64,000 nt of DNA, from the NCBI GenBank assembly GCA_011032825.1, contig JAADJZ010000012.1, positions 434,001 through 498,000 of the forward strand, read 5' to 3'. The notes under the pieces were generated by a model. It did no database searches, had not been told where the DNA came from, and worked only from the letters and a program-made list of their open reading frames with translations. The position numbers were made by a program, and so were the translations under genes. This stretch comes from Massariosphaeria phaeospora. Taxonomy: Eukaryota; Ascomycota; Dothideomycetes; Pleosporales. Below, in pieces: positions 22,851 to 34,385 of the stretch. The number at the start of each line of letters is the position of its first letter. Within the stretch, counting starts at the first letter, position 1.

Positions 22851-23933
22851 CTAAGGCCCCATGATCCTCAATGCAAACTCATACACTCCGAGAGTGATGA
22901 CTGCTGATGGTATAGATCGAGCCATATGAGGTATTAGGCCACGGTCCTGCTAGGCCTCCTGATTGGCCGACGGAACGAAAGCATTGCCAAAGGCCAGTAT
23001 ATCGTGGCGGCGAATGAGTTTCAGTAGGAGCTTGACGTAAGCGAGTCCTGATAACCTGTCCATAATCAGCAGCAGTCGACAGAGAGTGGCAGAGAAACTA
23101 CTTCATGAGGGTATGTCAACAGGACCGTCGCGCACTTAGCAGATCCTGATGCTCCACTGGTGCTGATCCAATGCGACAGCTCTTCGTTCAGCCCGCCCGT
23201 ATCGTTCAGCGACTTGCGATACAATATCTTCAACTGTTCATAGAGGACCAAGTGAAGAGCTGTCTCGACAGTCCCCAAGTAGCTTGCGCTCAGGCCTCTG
23301 TAAAGCCCTTTGATCCCTTCTTGTGCCACCACTTTCCGAACGCAGTCGATAGTGTTCCGGTACTGCTGAGTATTTTTATCAAGCTGAAGACGTGTTTTGA
23401 TAAGCCAGATAGGGTTTGTAGCAGTTGCGGTGGCTATCCCAGCGGCGACAGCGGCTTGTGCATGGAGAAGCGCGGCATCGTCTCCGTAACCAAGCGTGGT
23501 GCCAAAAGACTTGCAACTGCCATACGTGTAGAACTTGATTGCGGTCGCAGGCACTACGCCCGCGATACTCGGTGCGAGACCGCGGAAGAAACCGCGCCAA
23601 CCCTCTAAGCTGTGGATTGCTCGTATAATTAGGGCCGTCTCGTGGAGATGTTGGGCAGGGCGAGTGACGAGGCGCGCGGGGGTTCGTGTACTGCGATAGA
23701 GGTCCGACTGCAGTCGCGTCCTGAGCACATCGAGAGGGCTTGTCAAAACGGCGGTAACAATACCGCCGCTCCTGCGCACAGGGTCAGAGAAGATGCGATT
23801 TTTTCCAAGGACACATCACTTACGCGCCAGCAAGCAAATGCACAGAGGGACTAGGAGAGCTTCTTGGGGTTGGCGCAGAGGCTGTGTCGCTATGAGACTC
23901 AAATTTGGGGTGGGAGATCGGTGGAGGTTGGTT
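22851..23933 (-). pseudogene. mitochondrial carrier pseudogene, Rim2-like (pyrimidine nucleotide carrier)
   Basis: Three exon blocks encode a mitochondrial carrier. 23933-23824 ends in VHLLAGA; 23771-23102 is the main exon, with the signatures SPLDVLRTRLQSD and NPIWLIKTRLQLDKN and repeat 3 starting TYPHEV; after a 46-nt intron (23056-23101) comes VIRTRLRQAP... to the stop at 22851. The two introns are well formed. NPIWLIKTRLQLDKN and DCVRKVVAQEGIKGLYRG match the Rim2/SLC25A33-36 type, which moves pyrimidine nucleotides across the inner mitochondrial membrane. It is broken in two ways. There is no in-frame ATG before an upstream TGA (about 23935), and near 22945 a frameshift separates QSGGLAG from GLIPHMARSIPSAVITLGVY, consistent with loss of about five bases. 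A functional paralogue presumably exists elsewhere. Confidence 0.82.
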
Positions 23934-23939
23934 TCATTG

Positions 23940-24397
23940 TTGAGTTGACGACCTTCGCTCCGTCGCGCTTTTTCCTGCCGACATACGAAGAAGATGGTAT
24001 TTGGCGTTGCACCAATCAGTGTGCATTGACCACCAAGGCCGGTGCGTCACCAATTACGAGCTTCTTCGTAAAGCAGCTAGCGTCACACGCCGCCCCACCA
24101 CCCAGCCACGCGCGGCTACCACTGTGGATGCGGCCCAATTCGTTCGTACATCAGGGCCCTCGACCCCAGATACAAATCAGCGTCATTACATTTGCGCTAG
24201 GATGTCAAGTTCTCACAGCAATAGACCCCGGCAACACAGCAGTTGGTTAGGGATATCACAAAGCAGACGCACGCATTGTCACAGTGACTAGTGATCCGGC
24301 AAAACAATTTCTTTATAGATTACGTGACCTTGCCAGACCTCAGAAAAGAGCGTGGTTGCTCTGGGAGCGTAGATTGTACCGAGTGTTGTGTGGGAAC
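23940..24397. other. intergenic, no supported gene
   Basis: Forward ORFs 23864-24250 and 24001-24291 overlap in different frames and lack domain or splice evidence. Confidence 0.4.
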
Positions 24398-25051
24398 TAA
24401 GGGCCTGTTCGGTGCAGGATCTGGAGCCTCCTTTTCGGCCGGATTAGGCACCGTTTTGGGAACGGCGATTGAAACGGTGGCGTGTTCGGTAATACGGAGG
24501 TTTGCCAGGGCGATCTGGAGGTCTCGTTTTGTTAGCTCAGCCACCAAAATTTAAACCCCTGTTTAGAGGATTTTGACCCACAATCTTCCGTTTTGAGCGA
24601 TCTGAAAGCTCCGTTCCCACGACTGACCCCCAAGGGGTCGGTCGTGACGCCGGAGCTCCCATCTCTGACACGTGATCATGAAGCTTGAACGCCCTGTTGC
24701 TGTCGCTCTCACTAGTATAGTTGCTGCTGCTGCAGCAGCGATCACCGCTCACACAGATGGGTATACCGAGCCCTCCGGCGTACGTCAGTTCGAATCCGAT
24801 CGCGATCGTGGCAGCGCTTGGGTGGCTTCTTGTTTGAGCGACGACGCTCAGCTCTTGGCGGAGACTCGACTGCGTCCTGAGGTATTCGAAGCGCTCGTGG
24901 GATGGCTAAGGGAGGATGGTGTACGCGGAGGGAACGCTTCAGTGGAAGAGAAGCTCCTCACTTTCACATATATATGTGGCAATAGAGCTTCTTGGCGGAA
25001 TACTCGGTACTGTTGCGGCCGATCGCTGGATACTATATCCAAGTAAGCCAT

Positions 25052-25059
25052 GTAAAAAG
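25052..25059. repeat. 8-bp target-site duplication, left (GTAAAAAG)
   Basis: Identical to 28203-28210 on the other side of the hAT element. Eight base pairs is the hAT-specific duplication length. Confidence 0.95.
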
Positions 25060-28000
25060 CAGACTCCGCAACAATCAAGTCAAGACAATCTGAGACTGAT
25101 TTCTTGACTTGATTAGGCGAGAGCAGCCCTACGGATTGTCTTGATTGCAGATTGAGGTGTCGTGAGGCAGTTGAGATTGTCTTGACTTGACTTGATTGTC
25201 AGAAATTTTAGATTTTGGTATCGTAGCTACTCCCCTAGAGTTACGATCTCTAACGAGTCTGTCCAGTTGTATATATCGTACTCTCGCGCCAGTAATTCGT
25301 CTGTAAAGCTCTCGCTGCTGCTGCCGCTGCTGTCACCGTCGCCGCTGTGCGTTTCATTTGCTTTTATAGTAGTGTAGCCAGCCCGAGTCCATGCCCGTAT
25401 AAGCTGTAGAGCCGCAAGTAACTTACTCCCGATCGCGCGTCGTTTTGGCTCAAGTAGATTACCAAGCTCACTAAAGAGCCGCTCGCACTCACAGCTTGAG
25501 GCAGGAATAGTCAGTATATCGATTGCAAACTGGCTTAAACACGGGTATTTTGAGCGCATCGCAATTCAGTACTGGATAACGTTACCGTCGTCAAGGCTAC
25601 GCCATGGCGGCTCTTGATCAAGCCAGCGGTCATACTCATCGCCTTGCGAGGCTGCTGCTGTGTGATTGCGCTGTGTATAGGCTTCGATTACGTTGTCTAT
25701 ATCGCTTGTTCGGGCAGCTCGAGCTGCTGGAATAGCCACTGGCGTTGGCAGCTTTTTATAGCTTTTCCAAAGCTGCTGGAAGCTCTTATTAGCGGCCTCG
25801 ATCCACTCTAGCTTCTCGCTTCAACTGTTTTTACAGTAGTATTTGTAGAGAGGGTGGAGGCACGTAGCAGCGTAATAGACTAGGGAGTCGTCGAGCTTGT
25901 TGTAGTAAGCGTCAGCCTTGTTCCAGGCAGCGCGGAGGTTGATATGAAAGTGATCTATAGGCGCAATCGTTAGCAAGGAAAACCTATAAGTAGCTGCAAA
26001 ATCTACTTTCTAGCGCCTCGTTATGCGCGTTGAAGTCAACGTCAATCTATGGCTGCGCAAGCTCTTCGAGGTTACGCAGTATATACTCGAAGACTGGCAG
26101 CACTTTGTAGATTGCGCCAAAACTGCCAACTTTACTGCAACTCTCTAGCCTCTTCGTTGCTATCTTAAGCGGCTTAAGGCAGTTCTAGTACTCTGTAATT
26201 GTTGCCCAGTCGTTGGCAGCGAGCTCGCCTTGCTTCATCCAAGCCGGCACAATCTTGCAGGCGCTGCCGCTGCGCTTTTCGTTAAAAGCGACACTTTTAA
26301 TGTGGTGCTCTATATATCGATCAAAGGCGCCGTAGAGCTTTGTCGCGCGCTCAATAGCAGCGTGATACGAGTTCCAGCGTGTGACGACTGGGCGTACGGG
26401 TGTAAGGAGTAGGATCTGATTATCGGCCAGCAGCGCTTTGTTAGCGTCGCGCTAGCAAGCCTGAAAAAGCTCATGCTGCTGCGGCGTCCTGATGAAGTTG
26501 ATAACTGCAATTAGTGTACCTAATTGCCTATGTCAGCGCCACTCGCGCATGTACAGCTCTTCTGTTCTAAGCTGCTTTGCAACGTTGTTGTACGAGTCCT
26601 TGTCGTCGCCGAAAAGCAGAGCTTGTCTAATAAGATTAATCGTATGAGGGCTGCAGCGGAGACGACGGTGTATAGGATCAAAGCCGCCGTAATCGCGCGC
26701 AATTGCTGCAATTGCGGTGTCATTATTTAACGCGTTGTTGAGGACAAAGTAGCCTAATCGATTAGGTGTAACCTTAAACTCTCTTAGCGTCTAGATAACA
26801 ACAGCAGCAATAGCCTCGCCTATAGAAGTTAGCTAGGTTGCGCTGAATGTATTTTCATCTTGCCTGTGTGCGCGCCAGCGAGCTGCGAGAAGCTAATAGG
26901 CAAGTCGTGTACGGCACCAGCTGCTGTAGCAAAATAAGCAACAATCCCAAAGAAGCCGCGCTTCCCGCTCTTAGTCGTCTAGCCGTCAAAGCTTATGTGT
27001 ATTTTGCTTACAGCTGCAGACAGGGCTAAGACTATCTGCGGCTTTAGCAACTTAAACAGCCTTATCGCGTACGTTGCGACACTGCGAGGGCTTTGCCACA
27101 ACGCGCTTTCTGCCTTTGAGTTGGCGAACTTGATCATATCGCGCGTCGATTGCCGCGCGATTATTTCCATTGGCATATTGTTGTCGACGAGCTAGAGAAC
27201 AAAGGCGAGTCAAAACTGTTGTACGTTAAAGTAGCCAAATACGTTGGCTGCTTCTTGGGATAGTTCAACGCTACCGTTGATTGCCTGCTGCAGCGATAGC
27301 TGACCTTGCCCGTACGCGATGCTGCTTTTCGCGTCGAGATCGTTAGACAGGCCATGGCCTCGTGCAGCCTTCCGGAGGTGAGTTGCTGCTACAAACGTCG
27401 CTCTCGTTATATCGTATAGGCCACCACCGAAGACCTTGTGAGAATGGCAGTATCTGCATACAAACCACACGCTTTTTAGGTTGCTCCGCTTAACAACGCG
27501 ATAGCTATACTGATATATCTAACTCTTCTTGCCTGTTGGCGCCTTAACTGGCTTCATGTATTGCTTCAGCCGCTCCCAGTCAATCCCATCAAAGTGATCG
27601 GCCCCGTCAGTCTCCCACGTTGACCGGCCTGCGCCAGCGTCGTCTGCTATTGATCTAGTGCCAGCGTGGCTGCCCTCGGTGGGCGCGGCGATCTCAGCTT
27701 TAGGTTGCGACTCCAAAAATTGCGTTTCCCACGCTAGCTCAGACGGCGACTTGGTGGCCTGGCTAGCCAGGGCTTCTCGGGGCGACAGCGATCGCTGCGA
27801 TAGGCGCAGTCGTTTAGCAGCTTCAGCAGCAACTGTAGGTGCGCTGCTGCGCTTCTTTTGAGATCGAGGAGGCATTGCAACGCGTTGTTAAAAACGAAAG
27901 ATATGGGCAGAGGATGGAGGGGTGAGAGGAGCTCCGCTAGATAGGTATTGTAATACCTACGACTTGGCAGGACGCGCCACGACGCGTCACGACGCGCTAT

Positions 28001-28202
28001 CACAAGAAACTCCATCCTTTATCTATCCTTCCCCTCCACCCCTACAGCAGCGGCACAATCTCATCAATCTGGCAATCTAGATGTCACGGATTGATTGATT
28101 GAGCTACTAATCTAAAGACTAGCTTCTTGATTTGATTATAGCTTCAATCTGGCAATCTCACAAGATCAATCTCACAATCCGGATTGATTGTTGCGGACTC
28201 TA
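25060..28202 (-). mobile_element. hAT transposon with terminal repeats and 8-bp TSD
   Basis: The 3143-bp element has ends CAGACTCCGCAACAATCAA (left) and the inverse complement TAGAGTCCGCAACAATCAA (right), flanked by GTAAAAAG on both sides. The transposase is on the minus strand. Subterminal regions (25080-25200 and 28050-28200) are rich in CAATCT/TTGATT-like motifs in both orientations, as is usual for hAT transposase binding sites. Confidence 0.93.
25227..27875 (-). pseudogene. hAT transposase with BED-type zinc finger, degenerate
   Basis: The N-terminus (27875) is MPPRSQKKRSSAPTVAAEAA with a basic region. A BED-finger-like block follows (VWFVCRYCHSHK...ATHLRKAARGHG, 27470-27360). Next come hAT core fragments (STRDMIKFANSKAESALW, IHISFDG) and finally the dimerisation block (FAIDILTIPASSCECERLFS, 25559-25400). 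Many stops interrupt the middle. It is therefore non-autonomous now, although both ends are preserved. Confidence 0.85.
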
Positions 28203-28210
28203 GTAAAAAG
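28203..28210. repeat. 8-bp target-site duplication, right (GTAAAAAG)
   Basis: Partner of 25052-25059. The Harbinger intron sequence continues immediately after it. Confidence 0.95.
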
Positions 28211-29339
28211 TGAGCAAAAAGGCGTGTATTGCTCACAAAGTTGCAGACACTTTCATGAGATCCTCAACGCTCTAATCTGACTCTACCTAGAGGTAGTACA
28301 CCGCGCTTCAACAGAGATCCTAGAGGCCATAAAGGACAATCCCAAAAAGTGGCCTATGTTCAAGGACTGTGTAGGAGCACTTAACGGCTCTTATTTTCAT
28401 TTGCATGTGCTAGCTGGTGAGCAAAGGCGCTTCCGTAATCGTTATAGCAAGCTTACCCAAAACGTACTCGCCGTCGTCGACTTCGAGATGAACTTCTAGT
28501 ACGTACTGGCTAGGTAGGAGGGCTCTGCCCATAACGGGAGAGTAATCCGTGACGCTATCCGACGAGGGTTTGGAGCTCCTCTAGGACGCTACTTTCTCGC
28601 AGATGCTAAGTATGCCAACAGGGATATACTGCTTACTTCGTACCGCGGCGTGCGTTATTATCTGCGAGAGATTAGTCAAGTAGCGAAGACACCGAGTAAC
28701 AAGTATGAGCTGTTCAACTACCGGCACTCGTCCTTAAGGAACGTGGTAGAACGCATCTTTAGGGTGTTTAAGCGACGCTGGAGAGTGTTCGACAGGTCGC
28801 ACAAGTTCTCTATTAAGACTTAAGTGAAGCTTGTGTATGCCCTCGTTGCGCTGCACAACTTCATTAACAGGCACTACCTAGTAGATAAGGACTTCAGAGG
28901 CGAGCTTAGTGACGAAGAGAAAAAAAAGGACGAGCTTAAGAGCAACGGTAAGGCGGAGGACGTTGAAATGGACGCGCTAAGGGAGCGGATCGCAGACATG
29001 TTTTGGCAGAGCTATTGTAAGGCTACTAGGCGAAAGTTGTAGGTGTAGCAGCGAGCGTAGTAGTAGTAGTAAGAGTAGTATAGGTGGCTTAGATAGAAAG
29101 TTTCGTTAACACTAAGCTCGAAATTGTAGGAGGCTGCCGGTGCAGTGCTTGATGATGAGATCAAGTGTTTGCAACATCTTATATAGTTAGCCATGATTTC
29201 GGCATTCCATTATTCTATGCAACTCACGGCAACACAGATGTCGATGCATACACACCTGCACCCTACCGTTGGCGAAGCCTGGTGTGTGTTGATGCAGTGA
29301 GATGCATAATCCTGTCGTCGGAAAGCTTGGCGTGGCTTG

Positions 29340-29605
29340 CCGACGCATGGATGTATGAGGGTGCATGTCTGTCTTCCAAGGAGTTCTCACGGTAGCTGCT
29401 CCCATGTCACTAACCACATTCGTACGGCTGATCAGAATTCTGATCAGGCGCAGCGATTCGGTTTAGTGACTAGAACGTGGATCTTCGCTGCGCCTCGCCT
29501 CGCCTTCCAGCAATGAGATAAGCGCTTCGATTAATTGGTCATGCTTGCTGCATAACGCTCGGGACATTGAAGTCAACTATTAGTTGCATAGACAAGATCG
29601 CTTAC
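29340..29605 (+). repeat. unnamed palindrome-bearing repeat, copy 2
   Basis: It has the same block order as 17990-18290: CTTCCAAGGAGTTCTCA, CCCATGTCACTAACCACATT, palindrome 29406-29470 with a perfect 20-nt core at 29428-29447 (CTGATCAGAATTCTGATCAG), then CGCTCGGGACATTGAAGTC. Overall identity is moderate, so the copies are old. Reverse frames of both copies contain VSDM-x-A...R-x-PWKTD, hinting at a formerly coding or co-conserved stretch. Confidence 0.6.
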
Positions 29606-31203
29606 GAGGGAGACCGTTGAGGTTTCAATCCCGTGCTAACGTACAAGGGTGCAGCTGAAGCTATTCCGAGAGTTCCTCTTTATTGGGCCATTAGTGTGTG
29701 CATTGGGTTCGATGATGACCTGATAGCTGATGTGCAGGATATATCATGCATGCTTTCCACGAGGCTGAGACGACCTCCAGTTATTGCCTTACCGCCCTTC
29801 ACCGGTTGCCTTCCTGCAGCAAGAACCCGAAATATTGCCTTCTTTCTAATCCATCTTCCCCGCTGGAATGGCTCGAGCTTCTGCATCTACCTGCAAGGCG
29901 GCAGTATGTAGGCTCACACTTGCTGCACTCAGATCTAACTGTGTCATAGGAAAAAGACACGCCCAGTATTGCGACGATAGGGTACTCGAACAGTTGGACT
30001 TCTGAGCAATGGATTCGGGAAAGTCAATACCATGCTCAGGCTGAAGAGGACAAGTCCTTTGCATGCTGCTTCGGTTGGTTCCCATCGTTCACGTCGCTCT
30101 TTCCGACTACCGCACCCAAGAAACGACCCGATAGCCCCGACCGCCTCAGTTTGCAATGTGCGGGCGACACTGAGCCCAGTGTTGTGAACAGTCCGACGAA
30201 CAAGCTCGACTATAGCACACACTTGCACACTTGCGCTAGCTGCGAAGAATCGTTCTCGGGCTCCTACCCTCACCGCGCGAACACCTACAAGTGCCCAAGA
30301 ACAGCCATTGATGGTACTACTCGCTCCAAAACTTTTTGGTAGAGAGCTAATTAAGTCAAGAAGAGAAGCCCAATCTTTACATCAAGAACACCCAACACGA
30401 CTCCTCGATCAACCCGGATACAGAAGGACTTTCTTCGACATCGTCGCCATTGGCGAAAGAAACAGCTCGGATCTGGGACATTTATGAGAGACGAGCATTG
30501 CATTATGGGCAGATCTTGGAGAACACCCTACCATCAATACGGAAATCAGCTGGCCAAGCACTGGAGACTCCTCGCACTGCGACAAATGACGACGACTCGC
30601 AACTTGCTAGTTCCGTAGATCAACTCTCCACCGTTGGCTTTCTTGGGGACTTTATTGAAAGTAAATGTGAGTTAGGCCAAACGTTTAACTTTAAGGTATG
30701 CTTCCCTTGTGTATTAGATGCAAAGCTGACAGACGTAGGGCAACTGTATTCTAGTAACGACAGAAATCATCGTTGGTACCACTGAGTCGAGGAACACACT
30801 TGTGGCAGCACTCCTGGCTTTCAGGCGCATAATTGCCAAACATCAAAACTTGTAAATAGTTTCTTAATGCCATCAACTTTTCCCATCATTATGACATTCT
30901 CCATCGCCAGTGTTCTGCCAACGTCAGTCGTATGCGAGCAGATCACCTGCACGCAGTGCCGCTGATGCTTTACCCCCATACCCTACGTCGGCTTTTCGGA
31001 ACGAGTGACACGGCACGCCGTGTGCGCTTATCGAGAACGACTCCGTGTACTGCATGTACTACGCTGGGGCAAGCGACCTCGCCACCAGAACGACGTTGGT
31101 GTCTGAGCGCGGCGTGAAAAGCTGCTCTCTCCCTGTTGATCTCTGTACTGTCTTCTTTCTCTTCTTCTTCTTCTTCTTCCTCCTCCTCTCCCTCCCTGTA
31201 AAG
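29606..31203. other. intergenic with an uncertain coding-like stretch
   Basis: 30365-30685 reads as protein in the forward frame (PLAKETARIWDIYERRALHY, then ...VDQLSTVGFLGDFIESK, followed by a GTGAGT donor-like site at about 30667), but no ATG or downstream exon could be fixed. 31140-31200 is a CTT-rich pyrimidine tract typical of a promoter immediately upstream of the next gene. Confidence 0.4.
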
Positions 31204-32365
31204 ATGACAGACAGCCAGCCACAAGCGAACAATACCAATCACTGCTCTATCCCTTTTTCGACTCCCGCAAATCCAGGTATCAATGGTATTTGAGCTCTTT
31301 ACGCTTGTTATTCTTAACTGACAGCCAGTGTTAGGGAACCACAAGACGCATAGACCTGGTTCGTGTTCTACACATTGCCGATATCTAGGCAAACCATACC
31401 CTAATGAGCCAGGCGATCGTGCGGACAAAGTGACTCGTGGCTTTCACGTCGCCGACAAGGGGCACTGGAACAAAGCGGTTTGCAAAGGCGGAGAGTTACT
31501 GTATACAATAGCTGGTGACGAGCGGCGGGCGGGAAACTGGTTTAAACTTCCTAAAGAGAGTGGAGAGTCCGAATATCAAGACCACAGTAAGCTTCCCAAA
31601 CACCTTCAATGACATATCCATGCTCAAGACTGACGCCTTCGCTAAGGCGAACTCGAAAAATGGGGCTACAAAGCAGCACCATGGGACAACTTCTATGACT
31701 TAGACGTCTCATTGCCCATCAAGAAGGCGCTAGCGGGTCTCGGTTTAGACACGCGCACGATCCAAGAGCACAGCAACAACCGGTGCATGCAGCTCGAGCA
31801 CGAAGTTGAAGTCACCGTTGACGGCACAAAGTACACTCCCACGATTGCGTACTTCACCACCGTCTTCAACCCCACCGAAGGCGTCATCATCGCCTGGGGA
31901 TCCTACGGCGCGCGATACCAGGGCTCAAAACGAAAGCCGCCGATCACCGTGCTACCCAAATTGCAGAGCTGGAGTGACATCACATGGCTGCAGTGGGCGG
32001 AGATTGCTGGCAAAAATGCGAAGAACCTGCGCTACGTCTTCTGCTCACCCGTCGCGAACACAGAAGCACAGTGGCTGATCAATCGTGCTTTCCAGCTATG
32101 CGGTAAAGAATTGAAGACTTGGCCAGGCGTGGACTTCGACATGGAAACGGATGAGGGTAAAGCACTTCTCTCGAGTCCGAACGGCGCGGGTGTCGCGTAT
32201 TTGCTGTTCACGCATAAGCGGCACCTCGGTAGGAAGACTATCAGTAGGGTCACTGTCTTCGCGGATGACGGAAAGAAACAGCCGAGACCGCCGTCACTAG
32301 TATATCACATTGCGGATGCGCCGCCACCGGAAGGTGAAGAGAACAAAGGTGTGGTGCGCATGTAA
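31204..32365 (+). CDS. hypothetical protein, three exons (349 aa)
   Basis: Exons are 31204-31276, 31329-31586 and 31647-32365. Both introns (52 and 60 nt; GTATCA...CCAG and GTAAGC...GCTAAG) preserve the frame, and the three exons total exactly 350 codons. The product starts MTDSQPQANNTNHCSIPFST, has no signal peptide, and is a mixed alpha/beta soluble protein with Cys/His spaced in an early segment (GSCSTHCRYLGKP). The C-terminus is proline-rich. I do not recognise the family. The start is preceded by a strong pyrimidine tract, supporting the chosen ATG. Confidence 0.75.
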
Positions 32366-33175
32366 GACAGTGGCGAAATTTGCCTCCACATCGCTATATT
32401 TAGTTGGACGGTGATTGAGTTGAGTGAAAGCTTTGCCCGGATTCTCGAACCACTTGATCAAGCGCAATATGGGTCTCTTGGACTGCTATGATTTGTGACT
32501 TGTCCCCGTAAACCTTAGCTGGCTCAACTTCAATGTTGAGTTTTGTGTGCGCCATAGCCCATGATAGAAAGTCAGTGCAAACCCAACCGTTGCCTGCCTC
32601 GAAAACTTTACCTTCTCTGAGTCCCTTTTTCTTCGATGCGCTGTCGGTAACGGCGGTGGCGAAGCCCAGAGAGGAAGCTGTCCTTGATGAAAGAATTCTA
32701 CGCGAGCGACCGCCTTCCCGTCTCCCTCTGGACACCTGAGCCGTGCATTACATCTCATGTAGCCTAGCCGCCACAATATTGAATCGCGAGCAACGCTCGG
32801 GCAGGAGCATAAAAAGCCGGGATCGACAACTTGCCGCGAATGGCATCAAGCAGCTATGCATGCAGTCGACCCGTCAACAACGTGCAGACTGCGGAGCTAA
32901 ATCTACAGTCACTTAAGATGGAACCAATCTTAGCAGGATTCGCGTTGGTCGTGTGGGTCGGACTGCCGCTGTGTTGCAGCCACCTTTCAGGCGGTCATGG
33001 ACCACAGCCAGCGACATGGGTATCCCAAAGCTGCAAACCATGCAGGCTCGACAGAACGCCGCTATACGGCTTCGCGTGTGGCTTCATCTTTCACGACGGC
33101 ACTGTGCGCGCAACTCTGGATCACTCCGCACCTTCCCTTGCTAAAAGATAGTAATTCGATCAATCTCGACTACAG
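32366..33175. other. intergenic, no supported gene
   Basis: Short ORFs in both directions overlap. A TATA-like ATAAAAAG at about 32809 may belong to the next gene's promoter. Confidence 0.4.
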
Positions 33176-34385
33176 ATGTCGTCCTCAGGAGAAGTTTCCA
33201 ATCAGATTGACAAAGCAATCAGTCATCAACGTCTATTCGACAATCACCTCTCCAACCCCACAAAGTTTGACCACTACAGAGACAAGATCTTTGCCGAACG
33301 AAAGGATGTTAACGATATGCTTGAGCAATGTTACGTCAAGCATGTGCCCTACCATGAGATATGGCCTCAAAATTGTACAGCAGCTGTCAAAGAAAGAGCA
33401 AAGACTGAACAACGATGCATCTCTACAACGCTCCATATTAGGCTCAGCATGCACAAATCGCTCCGCGACGTCACTGAGCCCACAAAAGTCAACCTTGCGA
33501 TGGATTTTCATGGTGGAGGAGGTGTAAGTTCATTCTGCTACCTTGAGCTGCGAGTCACTGCTGACCAAATAGTTCACGGGAAGTCCGAACTTCGTCCCCT
33601 GGATGCACAAACCCAGGTTGGAATACCAATTTCAGAAGCGAACGATCATCCTCGTAGATCCGGAATATCCTCTCCTTCCCCAAAGCGACGGCCGAGCCAT
33701 CCTTGAGAATCAAGAGCATATCGTGTCTTGGCTATTCGAACAGGCAGAGACAATTATCCGAGAGGAAAACCGCAATTTGGAGGTAGACTGGACACATACA
33801 CTTCTGTCTGGATCTAGCTTTGGCGGCGGCCTTGCTCTGGACATGGCCCTGAACGCTATTTGCTCTAGCAAAGCCTTGCCCAAGAATCTGGGCATCAAGC
33901 TGCATGTCCGATATGGTCTCATTCATCCTTACGTCAAGGAAGGCGGAGAATATATGGGAGTCAAAGTGTCTCGGGAAGAGGCAGAAGATTACAGTCTGAA
34001 GATGCGATCACTCCGAGATGCGGACGTACTGCTTATACCGCAAGCTGCCAGGGATCCTCCAGACGGCATGTTTGGAGCATACAGCAGCTCCGTCTCGGGA
34101 CAAGAAGACACTAGCTGGTCAGAATATTGGCGCGCCCAGTCATTTTGTTTCCGACTCGTAAGGAGGAACAGTGCCCCGCCGTATAGACTGGCTATTCGAC
34201 TTGACCACGGCACATCCGATAGTTCTGTGTCATATAAGGATTCGCAGAGCTTGAGAGACATCCTGTTGGCAAAATTCTGGCAAGTTCAGGTCGAACTGCA
34301 CCTACAACCTAACCATGAACATGGGTACGATTACGATAACAGCTTGGGAACGATGGAGGCTTGGTATTCTGCGCGACTGGAATGA
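33176..34385 (+). CDS. alpha/beta hydrolase-3 family protein (386 aa)
   Basis: Exons 33176-33523 and 33573-34385 are joined across a 49-nt intron (GTAAGT...CTGAC...AATAG), giving HGGGG-FTGSPNFVPWMHKP. HGGGG supplies the oxyanion hole; GSSFG (about residue 196-200) is the nucleophile elbow; a late Asp (LDHGTSD) and His (NHEHGYD) can complete the triad. The pattern is that of fungal hormone-sensitive-lipase-like esterases/deacetylases, whose substrates are usually small esters. No signal peptide is seen, so a cytosolic location is likely. It stands alone, with no obvious pathway neighbours. Substrate unknown. Confidence 0.85.

Larger units (their letters stand above)
24401..29042 (+). mobile_element. 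PIF/Harbinger DNA transposon, interrupted by a hAT element
   Basis: The left end GGGCCTGTTCGGTGC follows TAA (24398-24400), the trinucleotide target typical of PIF/Harbinger. The transposase has two exons, and a 3143-bp hAT element sits inside its intron. A right inverted repeat was not found downstream of the transposase stop at 29042, so the 3' end is open. Confidence 0.85.
24678..29042 (+). pseudogene. PIF/Harbinger transposase (DDE_Tnp_4 type), two exons with hAT in the intron
   Basis: Exon 1 is 24678-25042, ending SLDTISK; exon 2 is 28247-29042, starting HFHEILNALI. The intron has donor GTAAGC (25043) and acceptor TTGCAG (28246). Without the inserted hAT and one copy of its 8-bp duplication it would be about 50 nt. 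Exon lengths (365 and 796 nt) sum to a whole number of codons (387 including stop), which supports the join. Exon 2 carries the DDE core (CVGALNGS, FLADAKYANRD, VVERIFRVFKRRW). The first catalytic Asp is Asn and there are four internal stops, so it is inactive. Confidence 0.9.

Noticed and set aside
29600..29640. tRNA B-box-like GGTTTCAATCCCG
   Set aside because: No matching acceptor stem, D-arm or A-box at the right distance on either strand.
31140..31200. Poly-Phe/Leu coding stretch from a CTT-rich run
   Set aside because: It is a pyrimidine tract just upstream of the ATG of the 31204 gene, typical of fungal promoters and leaders.
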